From assembly GCA_026075535.2 (NCBI GenBank), contig AP026545.1, forward strand, positions 5,270,001 through 5,334,000: DNA of 64,000 bases, in the 5' to 3' direction. Position numbers and translations under genes: made by a program. Source of the DNA: Tricholoma matsutake (lineage: Eukaryota; Basidiomycota; Agaricomycetes; Agaricales; Tricholomataceae). Below are positions 10,744 through 23,261 of this stretch, piece by piece; position 1 is the stretch's first letter; the number at the start of each line of letters is the position of its first letter. The notes beneath the pieces were generated by a model. It searched no databases, was not told where the DNA came from, and was given only the letters and a program-made list of their open reading frames with translations.

Positions 10744-13700
10744 CGATGTTCTATGCAGGGCACTTCGCGGGAGACTGCCCCTTAGGAAGCAAAGGAAGAC
10801 CTACAGCAGAGGCATGCAAGAACGTCACCCTCATGGATGCGCTCAAAGCCAAGGCTGCTTTCAAAGCAAATGGAGCGACGGTTGTAGCAGGTGTTTTCGA
10901 ATCCAAGGACGACGAGACTTTCAACATGTCCAAGGGAGAGGCTTCCAAGTACGTGGCCAAACCTTTTTCCTTGCCCCATCATCTGTGGTGGGATTGTTGC
11001 ATTGACGCACCGTTGACGTGCACGCCTACATGGGTTCGAGCTCTTATTGACCACAGTTCTCCTCCAGTGCTGATTTTGTCTGAAATGGTCGAGATGTATG
11101 GACTTGTGCGACGCAAGTTATGGAAGCCTTTTGAAGTGACCAGTGCCTTTGTAAATGGACAGAAATCGAAGTCTTCATTATCAGAGTATTGTAAATTACA
11201 CCTGCAATCGCCAGACGCATTATGGAAATTGAGAGTTGTAAATGCCATCATTTGTCCTAACCTCCAAACCAATATCATTCTTGGACTTGATTTCCTAACA
11301 AGGAACAAAATTGTGGTGGACGCTGAGCTCAGAACCGTGGTGGCAAAAGAAGCAAACTATGATCTGTTGAACCCACCTGAGGTTAAGCCTAGAGTGGTTC
11401 AACTTTCCGCACAAGACCAGAGAAGAACTATGGCCAAGGTAGTAAAACTTGGGCTCGCGACATTGTGCAAATCTCATAAATTGGTTCTTGAGGAGCTGCG
11501 CTGCATTTTTGCAGAAAACCCTGGTTGCTTCAATTTCGAAGCTCATACGACAAGAACCCCTTGTGTGATTGCAGCAATCAAGGCAAGAATTCAAGAACTC
11601 GCATCATTAACCATCTTAGAAAAATTGGATGCGACGTATAAAGCGGGTTATGCTGACCGCTTCCCTGAAGATATTCCACACATGAAAGATTTACCTACCG
11701 ACGTATACCACCATATTGAAGTTAAGGTGGGAGCTCCGATCTCTGTTGGTCGAGCGTATTCCTGCCCTAGGAAATACAGGGACGGCTGGAAAACTTTGAT
11801 TGAACAACACTCTAAAGCGGGAAGGATCAGGCCATCGTCTTCTCAATATGCATCACCATCATTCATAATTCCGAAAGCAGACAATACGGTACTCCCGAGA
11901 TGGGTGAATGATTATAGAAAACTCAACAAAGTAACGATCCCAGATAACTATCCCCTCCCACAAATCGATGACATCTTGGCAGACTGCACCAAGGGGAAGA
12001 TATGGGGCAAGATCGACATGACGAATTCCTTCTTCCAAACGTTAGTACACCCTGATCACGTCAAATATACTGCGACCCTCACACCTTTTGGACTATGGGA
12101 GTGGGTCGTCATGCCCATGGGTTTGAGAAATTCACCTGCGACACACCAGCGACGGGTAACGTTAGCATTATTGGAGCTGATCGGGAGGATTTGCCATGTT
12201 TACCTAGACGACATTATCATTTGGTCGTTGAGTCTAACTGAACATAAGGCGAACATGGTTGCGGTATTGGAAGCGCTTCATAAAGCATGACTTTTCTGCT
12301 CTACAAAAAAGTCAGCGTTATTTTCAACAGAAATAGATTTCCTCGGCCACCACATTTCTGCAAATGGCATTGAGGCCGACGGAGAGAAAATAAAATGTAT
12401 CTTGGAATGGCAAGCTCCTCATTCTGCAAAACAAGTTCATCAGTTTCTGGGCCTCATGAGATACATAAGCACCTTCTTGCCAGCGTTAGCGGAACACACG
12501 GTGGCGCTCACTCCATTAACAAAGAAGGAGTGTAATAAAAGCTTTCCTTTATGGACTGAAGACCATCAGCATGTGTTCATGGCCATCAAAGTGTTGGTCC
12601 TTGGATGAGATTGTTTAACAACAATAGATCACCACACACCGGGAGAGAACAAGATATTCGTGACGTGCAATGCAAGTAAGAGGCAGACGGGCACAGTTCT
12701 CGCATTTGGGAAAGACTGGGAGAGTGCAAGACCAGTAGCTTTCAAAAGCAGACAACTGAAAGGGCCAGAGTTGCATTACCCAGTACACAAACAGGAGATG
12801 CTCAGCATCATGCGAGCGCTAGCTAAATGGAGAGTGGACTTACTGGGTACTCACATCAACATTTACATGGATCACAAAACAATCGAAAACTTTGATGGAC
12901 AGAGAGATCTATCTCTGCGCCAGGTTAGGTGGATGGAGTACCTTTCACAGTATGAATACTCCATCAACTACATCAAGGGCGAGGACAATACAGTGGCAGA
13001 CGCACTTTCCAGACTACCAGATGCGATGGAGCGCGTGACAATGATAAATGCAGTTTTTGATATTGAGTCCAGCCCAAAACTATTCGAGAGAATAAGGAAA
13101 GGTTACAAGAAGGATATTTGGTGCACAGGTATCTTGAAAGACATGAAGCGAGGCGTTACGGACTCAAAACTGGGTTTTGCCTTGAAAAATGGACTTCTGT
13201 TGGTGGGAAACCAAATAATCATCCCAAAGTACAAAGATGTACGAGAACAATTATTTTGACTAGCGCATGATCACCTTGGTCACTTCAGAGGCGAGAAATC
13301 ATATACTGCGCTGAAAAGTGACTTTTATTGGCCAAACATGAGAAAAGATCTCATTTCGGCGTACATCCCAGGCTGCGGCGCATGCCAACAAAATAAATCG
13401 AGCATGGCTAAAGTGGCGGGACCGCTGCATCCTCTGCCTATCCCAGATAAACGATTCGACTCTGTAGCTATCGATTTCGTAGGGCCTCTTCCTGTCAACG
13501 AGGGTTTTGACGTGATCATTACCATGACGGACAGATTGGGAGCAGACATCCAGATTGCACCTTGCAAGATGGACATGACCGCAGAAGAGTTCGTGAAATT
13601 GTTTTTCGACGTGTGGTACTGCGAAAACGGTTGCCCTATAGAAATTATCAGCGACTGTGACAGATTATTTGTGTCAAAGTTTTGGAAAGCCTTGATGAAG

Positions 13701-14561
13701 ATGACTGGAGTCAAGCACAAGATGTCGTCCTCATATCACCCAGAGACTGACGGATCGTTGGAGAGATCAAACAAGACAGTTGTCCAATGCCTGAGGTACC
13801 ATGTTGAGAGAAACCAGAGTGGGTGGGCAGGAGCCCTGCCCAAGGTTCGTTTCGACATAATGAACACAGTTAACGCATCGACGCACATCTCCCCATTCGT
13901 TCTGAAGACCGGACAATCACCGAGGATATTACTTCCCTGGGTAAATGATGCTGAACAGGACGGACAACAAGAGATGGACGAGGAAAGACATGCCAGAGAA
14001 CTGATTGAAAAGATAGGCGAGGAGGTAGAGGGCACGAAGGATTGCCTGCTTGCAGCAAAAATCTCCCAGGCTCACCACGCTAATAAAGATCGAGGCACAG
14101 ACCCAGAGTTCAAAGTTGGAGAGAAAGTGATGATGAAAACTGTGCACCATAGGCAAGAATACATGCAGAAGAAAAGCGGGAGAGTGGCGAAGTTCATGCC
14201 TAGGTGGGATGGACCTTACAAGGTGTTAGAGGCATTCCCGGCGACTTCGACATACAGGTTGGACTTACCACCACCGTCCTCAAGATTCTCAACCTTCCAT
14301 GTTTCACTGCTCAAGCGACATATTGATAATGATGACAAGCTATTTCCAGGAAGGATAATGGAGCGCCCGGGTCCAATCGTTACACCAGAGGGAGCGACGG
14401 AGTATTTTGTGGAGAAGGTACTGGATGAGAGGCCGAGAGGATGCGGGAGGCAATACCTTGTTCAGTGGAAAGGATATGGACCAGAGGCGGATTTGTGGCA
14501 ACTGAGGTCTGGAATGTTGGAGACGGAGGCACTCGAGATTTGGGAGGCAAGGGCATGGTGA
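10744..14561 (+). pseudogene. gag end and pol (PR-RT-RNaseH-IN-chromodomain) of gypsy D
   Basis: The frame resumes with MFYAGHFAGDCP, the second half of the zinc knuckle. A degenerate protease site (Ala-Leu-Ile-Asp-His-Ser) lies near 11037. Reverse transcriptase follows with YLDD at about 12200-12212, then RNase H (12600-13050), the integrase finger and core (13260-13900), and a C-terminal chromodomain at about 14403-14510 with QYLVQWKGYG. One frame runs through the whole region and is closed only by TGA at 12288-12290, 12606-12608 and 13257-13259, before the true end at 14559-14561. Arginine CGA is the likely ancestor of each. Apart from those three codons and the gag defects the polyprotein is well preserved. 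Confidence 0.85.
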
Positions 14562-14588
14562 CATGGAATTTTTTGAACTGTGAGGGAG

Positions 14589-14785
14589 TGTAAGAGAATG
14601 CGTGTTCTCTTACAACACATTCTATGCGACTACACGATCATGTTGTCAGGTACACGATCACATGACTATTGTGACAGATTCCTGAGATAGCAAAGCTATT
14701 TGTAATAGTATACTAATCCCCCTTCAATCGATACCACATTCCTCATAACTAGTCTCGTCTTGAGTGTTGGGAGAGTACCCTTCCA
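14589..14785 (+). repeat. 3' LTR of gypsy D
   Basis: 197 bp. It follows the purine tract gtgagggag. Compared with the 5' LTR I count about ten substitutions, nine of them transitions and several at CG/TG/CA positions, plus loss of 4 bp near the 3' end. Confidence 0.85.
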
Positions 14786-15037
14786 CCAATGCCCCTGTCC
14801 ACTGTTTGACCATGTGTTGAAATTAATTACCAATATTGTTGCATGTGCATATTCTCCCACATTAATTACCAATATTGATACATGTTTCATATGCATATTC
14901 CTCTGGAGTCATGTGATATCCTTACTATTATGTATATAAGGAGAACCTGTACTGTAGTAGGAATATAGTGTTCTTACCTCTGCTAACCCCTAGCTGTAAG
15001 TCTAACTAAACCCCAGGTAGGTTGTAAGGAACGTGTT

Positions 15038-15664
15038 TAGTGCTGTTCTGGCCCGGCTTGGCCTGAAAGCCCTGGCTTTGGCCTGGCCTGAGACGGCTTT
15101 GGCTTTCCCAATCCACAGGCCGAGCCAAAGCCGTCAACTAGGGCTTGGCCCTGGCCTGGCTTGGCCTGGGCCACGGCTTTGTATGCAAGAATAATAAAAG
15201 TTTCCTGAGAGGTTAGCCAGCAAGTTTGATGCTTCCAGGGGTCTAACTTACCTCGAATGCAGCTTGGTATACAGCGTACTCAATGGACAACAATGTTGTT
15301 ACATGAAAACACGTCCAAAACATGTTCGTTTGGCCAGTCACATGACTACTGTGAACATGACGCGACAATCGAAACGACTCACATCGTAAATTGTAACACT
15401 GTCATGTGTCCATCCAAACATTGAGAACATACGACACTGGTTCAATATCGTGACTTGGCACATGGTAACCACGATTTAGTACTTCAAACTCACTGAGATA
15501 CAACACTTGAAAAGCCATGGCCTGACGGCCTGGCTTTGGCTTGTCAGATCTCCAGGCCAGGCCAAAGCCATCAAGAGGCCGTCATTTTGGCTCGGCCTGG
15601 CCTGGCCTATTTGGGCCCGGCTTGGCCTGGCGCACGGCCTGAGGCCGGGCCAAGCACAGCACTA
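15038..15664. mobile_element. hAT-type MITE M4, GGCC-rich
   Basis: The ends are inverted: TAGTGCTGTTCTGGCCCGGC on the left, and on the right (read inwards) TAGTGCTGTGCTTGGCCCGG. They are flanked by aacgtgtt (15030-15037) and aatgtgtt (15665-15672), an 8-bp target duplication with one CpG to TpG change. TAGTG ends with 8-bp duplications are typical of the hAT superfamily. Both ends carry strings of ggcttggcctggcc; the centre (about 15190-15500) is unrelated and AT-richer. At 627 bp with no ORF it is non-autonomous. Confidence 0.82.
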
Positions 15665-15936
15665 AATGTGTTGTCTCTTCCCCTGTGCAGTGTATATAGT
15701 CTGCTCCAACACCATGTGTAATCAAAGTGAGCGGCTTCCCCTCTGTGCTAGAGGGGCAAGATGTCCTTAGGTGGCCCATTACCTGCATAGCGACAGTAAT
15801 AAAACAGTTATGTGAACTTGAGTTATATAACAAGTCGCGCTTCGGTGTTTCCCGAAAATCACGTGTTGCGCACAGTGAATACTAAGTTAATAGCGTTCAC
15901 TCACGAAGTCAACGGCAAACGTTTAAACGTTGAACT
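15665..15936. promoter_or_regulatory. upstream region of the NDUFAF6-like gene
   Basis: About 270 bp separate MITE M4 from the first ATG of the complex I assembly gene. A TATA-like tatataac lies at 15824-15831, 106 bp before the chosen start codon. No other element is recognised. The MITE lies directly in this upstream region and could contribute to or disturb promoter function. Confidence 0.35.
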
Positions 15937-17161
15937 ATGACATGCATGATACTTCGGACAAAACCTCGATGGAACTGGTTATACATACCTCGTACCGGCC
16001 AACATACTCGCGAGTTGCCTTTCAGTCGTCGTTCGGGCAATAATCGTACTGTCAACACAGATTCAGAGAATTCAATAGCCGATCCCACGGGGTACTGCAG
16101 AGAGTTTGTTCGGAAACACGATTATGAAGGCTTTCTTATATCGCAGTTCTACCCAAAGGATTTACAAGGTGGGTATTTTGCACTCAGAGCATTTGCTGTG
16201 CGTCGTGTGGTGTTGAATGATCATTTCCAATGAATGAACACGCGACTGCTGGTTTAGGTTGAGCTGGCCATGATACAAGACCATACGTCGAACCAAATGA
16301 TTGGTCAGATGAGAATGCAGTTCTGGAGGGATGCTGTTAAGGGGATCAATGACGTGTGTATTAGCATTTTTTGCGAAGAAGACGGAAGCTGATCAGGTGG
16401 GGACATAGGGACAACCACCGAGACATCCAATTGCAATGGCCTTGCATGCAGTGTCTCAGCGTGCTCATCTGCCCATGTATCATCTTAAACGTGTCGTTGA
16501 CGCGCGGGTGCGTCTTTTGTCACTTACGCTCTGACACTCTTAGTGACCATCAATCTGTTTCTATTTTAGGATGCAGAACTGTATACGCCAATGCATCTCA
16601 CGACGGAATCTTTAGTCGCCCACGCAGAATCTACCTTTAGCTCTATGCTCTATCTATTGCTTTCCATGTTAAACCTAACTTCATCAACCCTATCGCACGC
16701 GGCGTCTCACCTTGGTTGCGCTCAAACTTTTGCAACCTTGCTTCGCGCCTTGCCATTTCACGCGAAGAACGGACGTATGATAATACCAGCCGACATCACC
16801 GCTAAAAACAGAGTTAGCCAAGAGGACGTATTCCGCCACGGACCACAAGCTGCGGGGATAGAGGACGCAGTATTCGAGTTTGCGAACACTGGGAACGAGC
16901 ACTTGCTCATTGCTCGAGACATGTTCAAGGATGAAGTGATGGGAGGCAGAGTTCCAACGAGAGCCATGCCGGTATTTTTGACTGGGGTGTGTTCTAGTTT
17001 GTGATATAGGTTGAGACACTGATTGGCTACAGGTACCGGTGTCAAATTATTTAAGGCGACTAGAGAAGGATAACTTTAACGTATTTAAGCCAGAATTACA
17101 GCAGAGAGATTGGAGGTTACCGTGGCAGATCTGGAGGAGCTACTACAAAAGACAGTTTTGA
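15937..17161 (+). CDS. NDUFAF6: NADH dehydrogenase (complex I) assembly factor 6 homologue
   Basis: Five exons read cleanly: 15937-16197, 16258-16353, 16409-16507, 16570-16986 and 17033-17161, all joined at codon borders, giving 333 residues, the usual size of the family. The protein is a squalene/phytoene-synthase-like member needed for assembly of mitochondrial complex I. Visible landmarks are YEGFLISQFYPKDLQGGYFA, then FALRAF followed across the first intron by VELAMIQD, and MRMQFWRDAV, followed by HPIAMAL, AASHLGCAQ, and the C-terminal motif LRRLEKDNFNVF, in the order seen in the human protein. The first about 35 residues are rich in Arg and lack acidic residues, as in a mitochondrial targeting peptide, which supports the chosen ATG. 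The gene is in tandem with the F-box-like gene 177 bp downstream. Identification is strong; no defect is seen. Confidence 0.93.
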
Positions 17162-17338
17162 TGTGACAGAATAGACTTATCCAGAATTGGAAAATTGATT
17201 TACTAAAATAATCTCCGTCCTAATCTGATACTTTTGGCGTTACACCACCACGCTCAGCTCTCTCTCTGTCATCTCGTCGTCAACCACGACTACCAGCCTT
17301 TCAGTTCACTTTCTCCCCTTCTTTCGCTCTTTGCCATC

Positions 17339-20300
17339 ATGCAACGTCTCTGCGGTGAGCACCCGGCATAACCGACGTGCCACTTACCGGTCCCTAACTT
17401 TTCAAATGCTTCTCTTCAGATGAAGTCCTTCAACTGATCTTCTATGAACTGATTGACCCAACCCCCCTGACACTCGTTTCGAAGCGCTTTCATCGCTTCT
17501 CTCAAGACCCATATGTCCGCGCGAACTACTTCCTAGTTCGTTATGGACCAATCGAGGCCATGTTCCACGCCCTCGGGCGGCCCAAGATCATTGACAAGCA
17601 AGTTCTCGATGTATGTAAATCATGTTTTCCACTTTTCCCTGACCACGTAATTACCATTTACCCTACTGTGGCACGCTTCCAGATTCTCCTCTCCAGCGGC
17701 GCTCATTTGTCAAGATATCTGATACAAGTGTCAATGCACCATTATTTCTACACACAATCCCACTTCATCAAGACTCCCTGGGTCCGCAACTTACCATTGC
17801 GTGTTTTTACCTATTTTTTGCAACGGGCGGAGGAAAGATACGGAGAAATCCCTCGAGGAAAGGTCTCTTCATTCTGCTACCAAGAATATCTCCTTCCCAT
17901 TTTGACCTTCAATGTTGCAGAGCGAAGACGATGGTTATGTGTTCTCCACATTTCTGAAGGAGAGCAGATTACCAACGCAAGCAAAAAGCGTCAGTTGGGA
18001 GACTATTCGAGAGTTATTAGAACGGTATAATGTGTGTCCTATTTTCGCTCTATGTAACCTTATTTGCCGAACAAACCCTGTAGTTCATTCCTTTCTCGAA
18101 CAAGGTACGACAACCTTTAACTTCAGGTCACTACCATTTTATTGACTATAGCAAGGATCCTATTATGGCACAATTTCCCATCGCGTTGGCAATCGAGCCT
18201 CGTCTTTTATCATACGCGGTGGAAAATGGGTTTTGCATGGATACCAAGGCAGGCTTTTTTCCTTTATCCAAAGACGTATATCCTTAATTTCCTTTTTACA
18301 GTATCGTGATTTTGTGTTCCGAAAAATGTTTGAAAAACCCATATCCGCTGATGAAACCCTAGCTGGAGACATCATCCATAATGTTCGGGAGCTGTGTAGG
18401 CTTGACCCAACGTGAGTGTGCCTCACTTTGTGAGTACTGCGGCTAATCGATTTCCAGAATGTTTGTAAGCCGTACGGTGGCGGCAGAAGTTTGTATGGAA
18501 GCAAAGACAAATAATGCAGGATATGCTGCTTTGAAACAACTTGACGAATCGGGTGACCTTCGTTTCGAACTGAGGTAACGTACTTTTTCTTGCAATTGCA
18601 TCAACTAATTACTGAAGGATTATCACACGACAGTCGCCTTGTAGAAGATTTGATCAAGGTATTACGAGTCCTCTCCGAGCCAACCGTACCTAACCATCGC
18701 CTCACAACAGAGTTTTATTGCATCGCGTCTAATTTCTCACGGACCAACTACCGAGGTTCTCCGATATCTCTTCACAGATTTTCCTTCCTCGGATTCCACA
18801 GTTCGGCTTGTCATGCTTATTGCCATCTTCATTCTACCGGACAATCTTCACCACAGTCCTGCATCACTTCATGCGCAGCTTCAGGTTCTAGGTTTGACGC
18901 CAGTGACAAAGAAGGACGTGGTTGATATCCTTCTTAACCCATTTGTGGAGAGGTTCCAACCATTACTGGATTATGCAAAGAGGGAAGTCGGAGAACAGGA
19001 GGATGGGACGAAAGGGATGGGACGGAAGGAGCTTACAACGCTGGTGGAAGATGTTGCGGGGAAGTGTTTGGAGATCTCTTGCAAGGTATGTACCTAGCTG
19101 CATGGAGTAACGACCGTGTAAAGTCTTGGAATATCTGCAGGGTAAATTGTTGAGGAAGTTTTACGATGGATTCCCTGGTTTACTTGACAGCCTGGCCGAC
19201 ATGGTTGTAGAAACCCATCAGCTCAAGTTGGAGGATATCCCTTCATGGGAAGAGGGTGATAAATGTAAGCGATATGAGGCTAAGCTTTGCCGTGAGCTCC
19301 CATGCGGTCTTCCATACGAAGGAAATGAGGTCGAAGTAGAAAGACGTGGTGATGGAAAAGAGGTCTGTGTTGAACCCATGGAGCGAAACAGTGAATTTGA
19401 TGGAATGAAGAGGAGCAAGAATGCCACTACTCTGGATCTGGTATGTGCTTTCGACAATATCATTCAAGTCGGGCAATGCGCTGGTCTTAAACCCAATTAT
19501 CATTTTTTGTGAACAGGGAGGTATCTCACAAGAGTCTCTGTCCACCATGATAAGACGTGACGAAGTTACTCCCGTGCGATCTCGGCGTCGTATGTACTTC
19601 CCTCATAACTCACATAATGGCGACTCGAACAAGCTGTACTATCCTCTTGGTCAGTTCTGGTCTATCATACCGACGCTTGTATCCTTACTCTTCTGCGTCC
19701 CAGATCCCTTGCATGTTGGCCGATGGGTTAAAAGTTACTTTGGGCTAATGAGTTCTGTCACTGCAATATTCATGACTCATGCTATCATAAACGATAATAG
19801 CAATGTAAAGTTTATTGCACTCCAAGTTCAACGTCACCTAAATCATTATTGACTTAGATGCTGCATCATTATATCTACTCAGACAGCAATCAGCTCAGTT
19901 CGACGACAATCCATGTCCCGATTACCTTGAAGCATTTTCAGATACTTGCGCGCCTCGGCAGAGCTCCTGTAGGTTTTAAATGACGTTAAAGGATCAAAAT
20001 TCATGTGTTCCTCAGAGTTTCTTCTTGTACCATGACATCGAAGCAGGTGCAGAATTCTTTTTCGACGAGAACGACTACATCTTGAACGATACTGGAAAGA
20101 AGCCCCGCGCAATCAAGACAGAGGTCACTTCGACGTCCTTTTCGACTTCTCGTTCTCGTACGAAGTCAGATGCCTCCTCACTCTTGTCCTCTCGAGGGAG
20201 AAAACGACCGCGCAGAGCGGCAACCACCATTCGTTCATATGTCGTCCCGGATTCCGACGACGATATGCTCGATGATGACGAACCTATGGAATTTACTGCG

Positions 20301-20734
20301 CAGGAGCATGAGAAAAGAACCAAGACTGAGGAGAGCAGTTTGCAAAAGTGGGTCAAACATCTTGGCAACCTTGTAAAAGAGGAACAACGCAAGGTTTATC
20401 AATTCTCCTTTTGGCTTTACTTGTCTTGTCTCATTAATATTCTTATTCAGTACCAGAAGCACAAGAAGCTCGTTGAGATGACTTCGGAACCAGGCATGAA
20501 GGTTCGCGTTGCTAAAGTACTTGGTTCATTACTATGATTTACCATGTATGCTGATTTCTCCCCGTGTAGACCGATTTCCTAAGGTCATTATCTTCACGTA
20601 TGCGCAATTTGCGTAAAGCAGAACAGCAACAACGTGCCATGCTATATGGCCCGTCGATACCAACAGATGAATACAGTGACGATGACGATGATGAATACCG
20701 CGCACGTACCAAGAGGACAACTCGTGCTTCGTGA
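17339..20734 (+). CDS. F-box-like protein conserved in basidiomycetes, function unknown
   Basis: A multi-exon gene. The start is ATG at 17339 in a 16-nt first exon (17339-17354); exons 17420-17610, 17683-17862 and 17921 onwards follow in phase. Residues 6-50 (DEVLQLIFYELIDPTPLTLV and SKRFHR) look like an F-box, the module that binds Skp1 in ubiquitin ligases. The middle is helical and Leu-rich without a family I recognise. The C-terminal part (about 20035-20734) is basic, then very acidic: RGRKRPRRA, DSDDDMLDDDEP and a tail with DDDDDEYRAR. One intron uses a GC donor (18249-18301). The model between 19649 and 19878 is uncertain: the frame stays open through a possible intron, so alternative splicing or one or two extra small exons are possible. 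A split into two genes near 19.9 kb cannot be excluded. Confidence 0.65.
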
Positions 20735-20905
20735 ATGTGTTTCATTATTACAACTATTACATTTCTAACCTGCACTTCGGAACACATCGTACACTCCTGC
20801 ATATCAATCAATAATTCTTCACATGTTGCATGAACCATTTGACATTTAATTTTTATCATAATCACTATCAGCACCTTCAATCTACAGTAATAGTCATTCG
20901 TGGCC
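20735..20905. other. convergent intergenic region, F-box gene and MFS gene
   Basis: 171 bp between two converging stop codons. It contains A/T-rich stretches that could serve as 3' ends on both strands; no gene, repeat or RNA is visible. Confidence 0.4.
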
Positions 20906-23261
20906 TTACACAACATATCGGTAGTGAACATCCCGATCTCCCAGTTTTTGTTGTTCGTCTAGTTCGAGAGGTGGTGGGGGATCCTGTTTGCCTTCTCCGA
21001 GAAGAGCACCTCGTCTCTTATTCTCCCGGCTCATCCACGTGGAGAGATAAAGAGCAATGAGAATAGCGAATACCAAATAACCGATTGCGATGATATGTGG
21101 GGTCCGAAAACGATGGGCAGCAAGGCTGGGCCGGTATATCAAGACCCTGTTACTAACTATCAGTCATGCTCGAGTTTTTACCTTGGCCGTTCACCTACCC
21201 TGCAATGGCACCAATGTCTCCGATAGTAATTTGCATCGCTACTGCGACTGCACGTTTTGTTTGTCCCGATACATTTTCTCCCGGCCAACTATTTAGCACC
21301 GAGTCTCAGCAGGTTCAGCCATAGGTGACAACAAAATGAGTTAACCTGAGCAATAGGGCATTGCCCGTGTATACACCTGCGGCAGCAAGGTGGACTCCTA
21401 CATATTGCCCTCCAGCTTCAGAATGGAACGTCAGTGACTGATATCTGTTGTGTGTATGGTGCATTCTCTACCTGTTGTGCTTGCAAGAAGAATAATATAA
21501 CCTATGTGTTTCGTGAGCCTCACGTGCTTTGTCATTGCGAAAACATACCTAGTATAGCAATAGTCGCTGCTCCGATGATAAATGGGGCCCTCAGTTTGTA
21601 GTGAGCTGAGAGCCAAACACCACCCCAGATGGATAAGCTGGCAAGTGCATTGGGAGGCACGGTCATCCTGTTCTGGTTACTCAGGAAGACCATATAAACG
21701 CAAATCATACTTACAATTGAGCTTGCCAACTCTGAAATCCCAGGTTGGCAATGATGGTGGGCTTAATTAAGAAGAGTTTAGAACGGTTCAATGACCTTCT
21801 CCATTTCGCTTACCATGAATAGACTCAATGAATACAAAACAAAAGCGAACCCATGGAATGCTAACGCGTATCCCCATACGAGGTGATCTTTGAATGCCTG
21901 TCGCACGAAGAACCATTCGAATCGTTCATTTTTCCCTGCGTCAGAATCCGCTTGAAGGCGTTCCAAAAGCCTTTCCCGTTCTCTTTCGGTAAGCTGAACA
22001 TACTCGTGAACAATGATGCTAGTACGTAACTGATGAATAAACGTACAAACTTTGCTTTTTGAGGCCAAGTTGGAACCCAAAAATACGCGATGACCGATAT
22101 GACAACGGTCAGGATACCCTCAAGAATGAAAATCCTAAACGGGTGTGCCAATGACTATTAATTAGGTCTTTCAGTTGATGACGTCGAAATACCAATTCCA
22201 ACCCTTCTTGCCACCGACCCCATTCATCTGCTCGATTCCATATGCCAGTATTCCTGCCAATTTTACAACCGCTTGGACACTTGACACTATAGAAGTACCA
22301 AATCACTTACCTCCGAAGGCACCTGCCAAGGCTGCACCTCCAAAGAAGATAGCAACTCTCCAACTACGTTCATTCCTACAAACGCGGTTTGGAATGGTAT
22401 TCCCGGGGGTAAAGATGCTTTACCTCCGATAGTATATTGAGAAGAGAAAGACAACGCCTGGAAATAAGCCAGCTTCCGTTGCGCCAAGGACTGAGTTTAT
22501 GAGAATAGGATAAAGAAAATCACGAGGGCTACGTACAAATCCGAATTATAAACAGGCCAGTTCTGTTGACTACAAGACCTTGACAAACACTAACGATGCC
22601 CCACAAGAGAGTGAGAGTAGGCAACCAGAATTGAGGGTCGAACCGCTTCAGACTGTCGAGGATAAAAGTCAACTGGAAATCTGGAAAGTGGTCTCCCTAC
22701 ATAATCTACGTGAGGGGATGAGAACTTTTGTCGGGAAGCAATGAGTAGATTAAGTCAACTCACATTCGAGGGAACTTCAAAAACAACGTAAGCCACAAAG
22801 TAGAGTGCTAAAGCGTTGTTGTAGTCTGGACCAGATATATGAAGGTCCTACAAGGCAAACCAGGTGAAAATGTATCAAAATCCTGTCCTTGTCCGCTTAC
22901 TGTCGTGAGACCGACAATCCTGAAAGACGAATCAGACGGTGGAGATTAGCTTCTAGGTTGAACATACTTTGCATTTCCTATGTTGCTTCTGTAATACACA
23001 TACAGTGAGCCGTCACACCTGACAGGGTTAAAACATCATATACCGATCTAGAAAACTCAGAAGATATAAAAGGGTAAGGATGGGGAGCAGCCTAGACTAC
23101 GGTGAATTGCTTGAAAAAGCTTAAATCTCTCCAACATACCTAAGGTCAATCGTCCTAACGAGTTTGCGGTCTTCCGGAGTGTCATACTCGTTAACCACTC
23201 TAGCGCTAGATGTTGATGAGATGGACTTAGACTCAAAGCGCTTATCAGAATTAGTGGTCAT
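20906..23261 (-). CDS. MFS transporter, anion:cation symporter (DAL5/TNA1-like) family
   Basis: The gene starts with ATG at 23261-23259 (MTTNSDKRFESKSISSTSSA) and ends at 20906. It is cut by many introns of about 50 bp. Across exons the order of conserved blocks fits the DAL5/nicotinate permease group of the major facilitator superfamily: a first membrane helix with LLPILTLLYLLSFLDR followed by SNIGNAK, the motif ISGPDYNNALALYFVAYV followed by FEVPSN, a TLLWGIVSVCQGL helix, and a last helix with IIAIGYLVFAILIALYL followed by a basic RENKRR and a hydrophilic tail. Such transporters sit in the plasma membrane and import small organic anions or vitamins (family knowledge); the substrate cannot be told. 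Exon borders were not all settled, so undetected damage is possible. It is divergent from VMA6. Confidence 0.8.

Larger units (their letters stand above)
8075..14785 (+). mobile_element. Ty3/gypsy chromovirus D, full length but inactivated
   Basis: The element is bounded by short LTRs (8075-8275 and 14589-14785) and flanked by ccaac (8070-8074) and ccaat (14786-14790), a 5-bp target duplication with one C to T change. Between the LTRs are gag, protease, RT, RNase H, integrase and a C-terminal chromodomain in one orientation. A 1.1-kb foreign block (about 9610-10743) interrupts the zinc knuckle of gag. Pol is otherwise a single frame closed only by three TGA codons. LTRs differ by about 10 substitutions in 197 bp plus a 4-bp indel, so the insertion is older than copy B. 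It is a different family from A/B. Confidence 0.92.

Noticed and set aside
19980..20537. Separate gene for the acidic protein at 20.0-20.7 kb
   Set aside because: Its first ATG lies inside a probable intron, and the reading frame connects to the upstream exon by a good donor/acceptor pair, so I kept it as the C-terminus of the F-box-like gene, with stated doubt.
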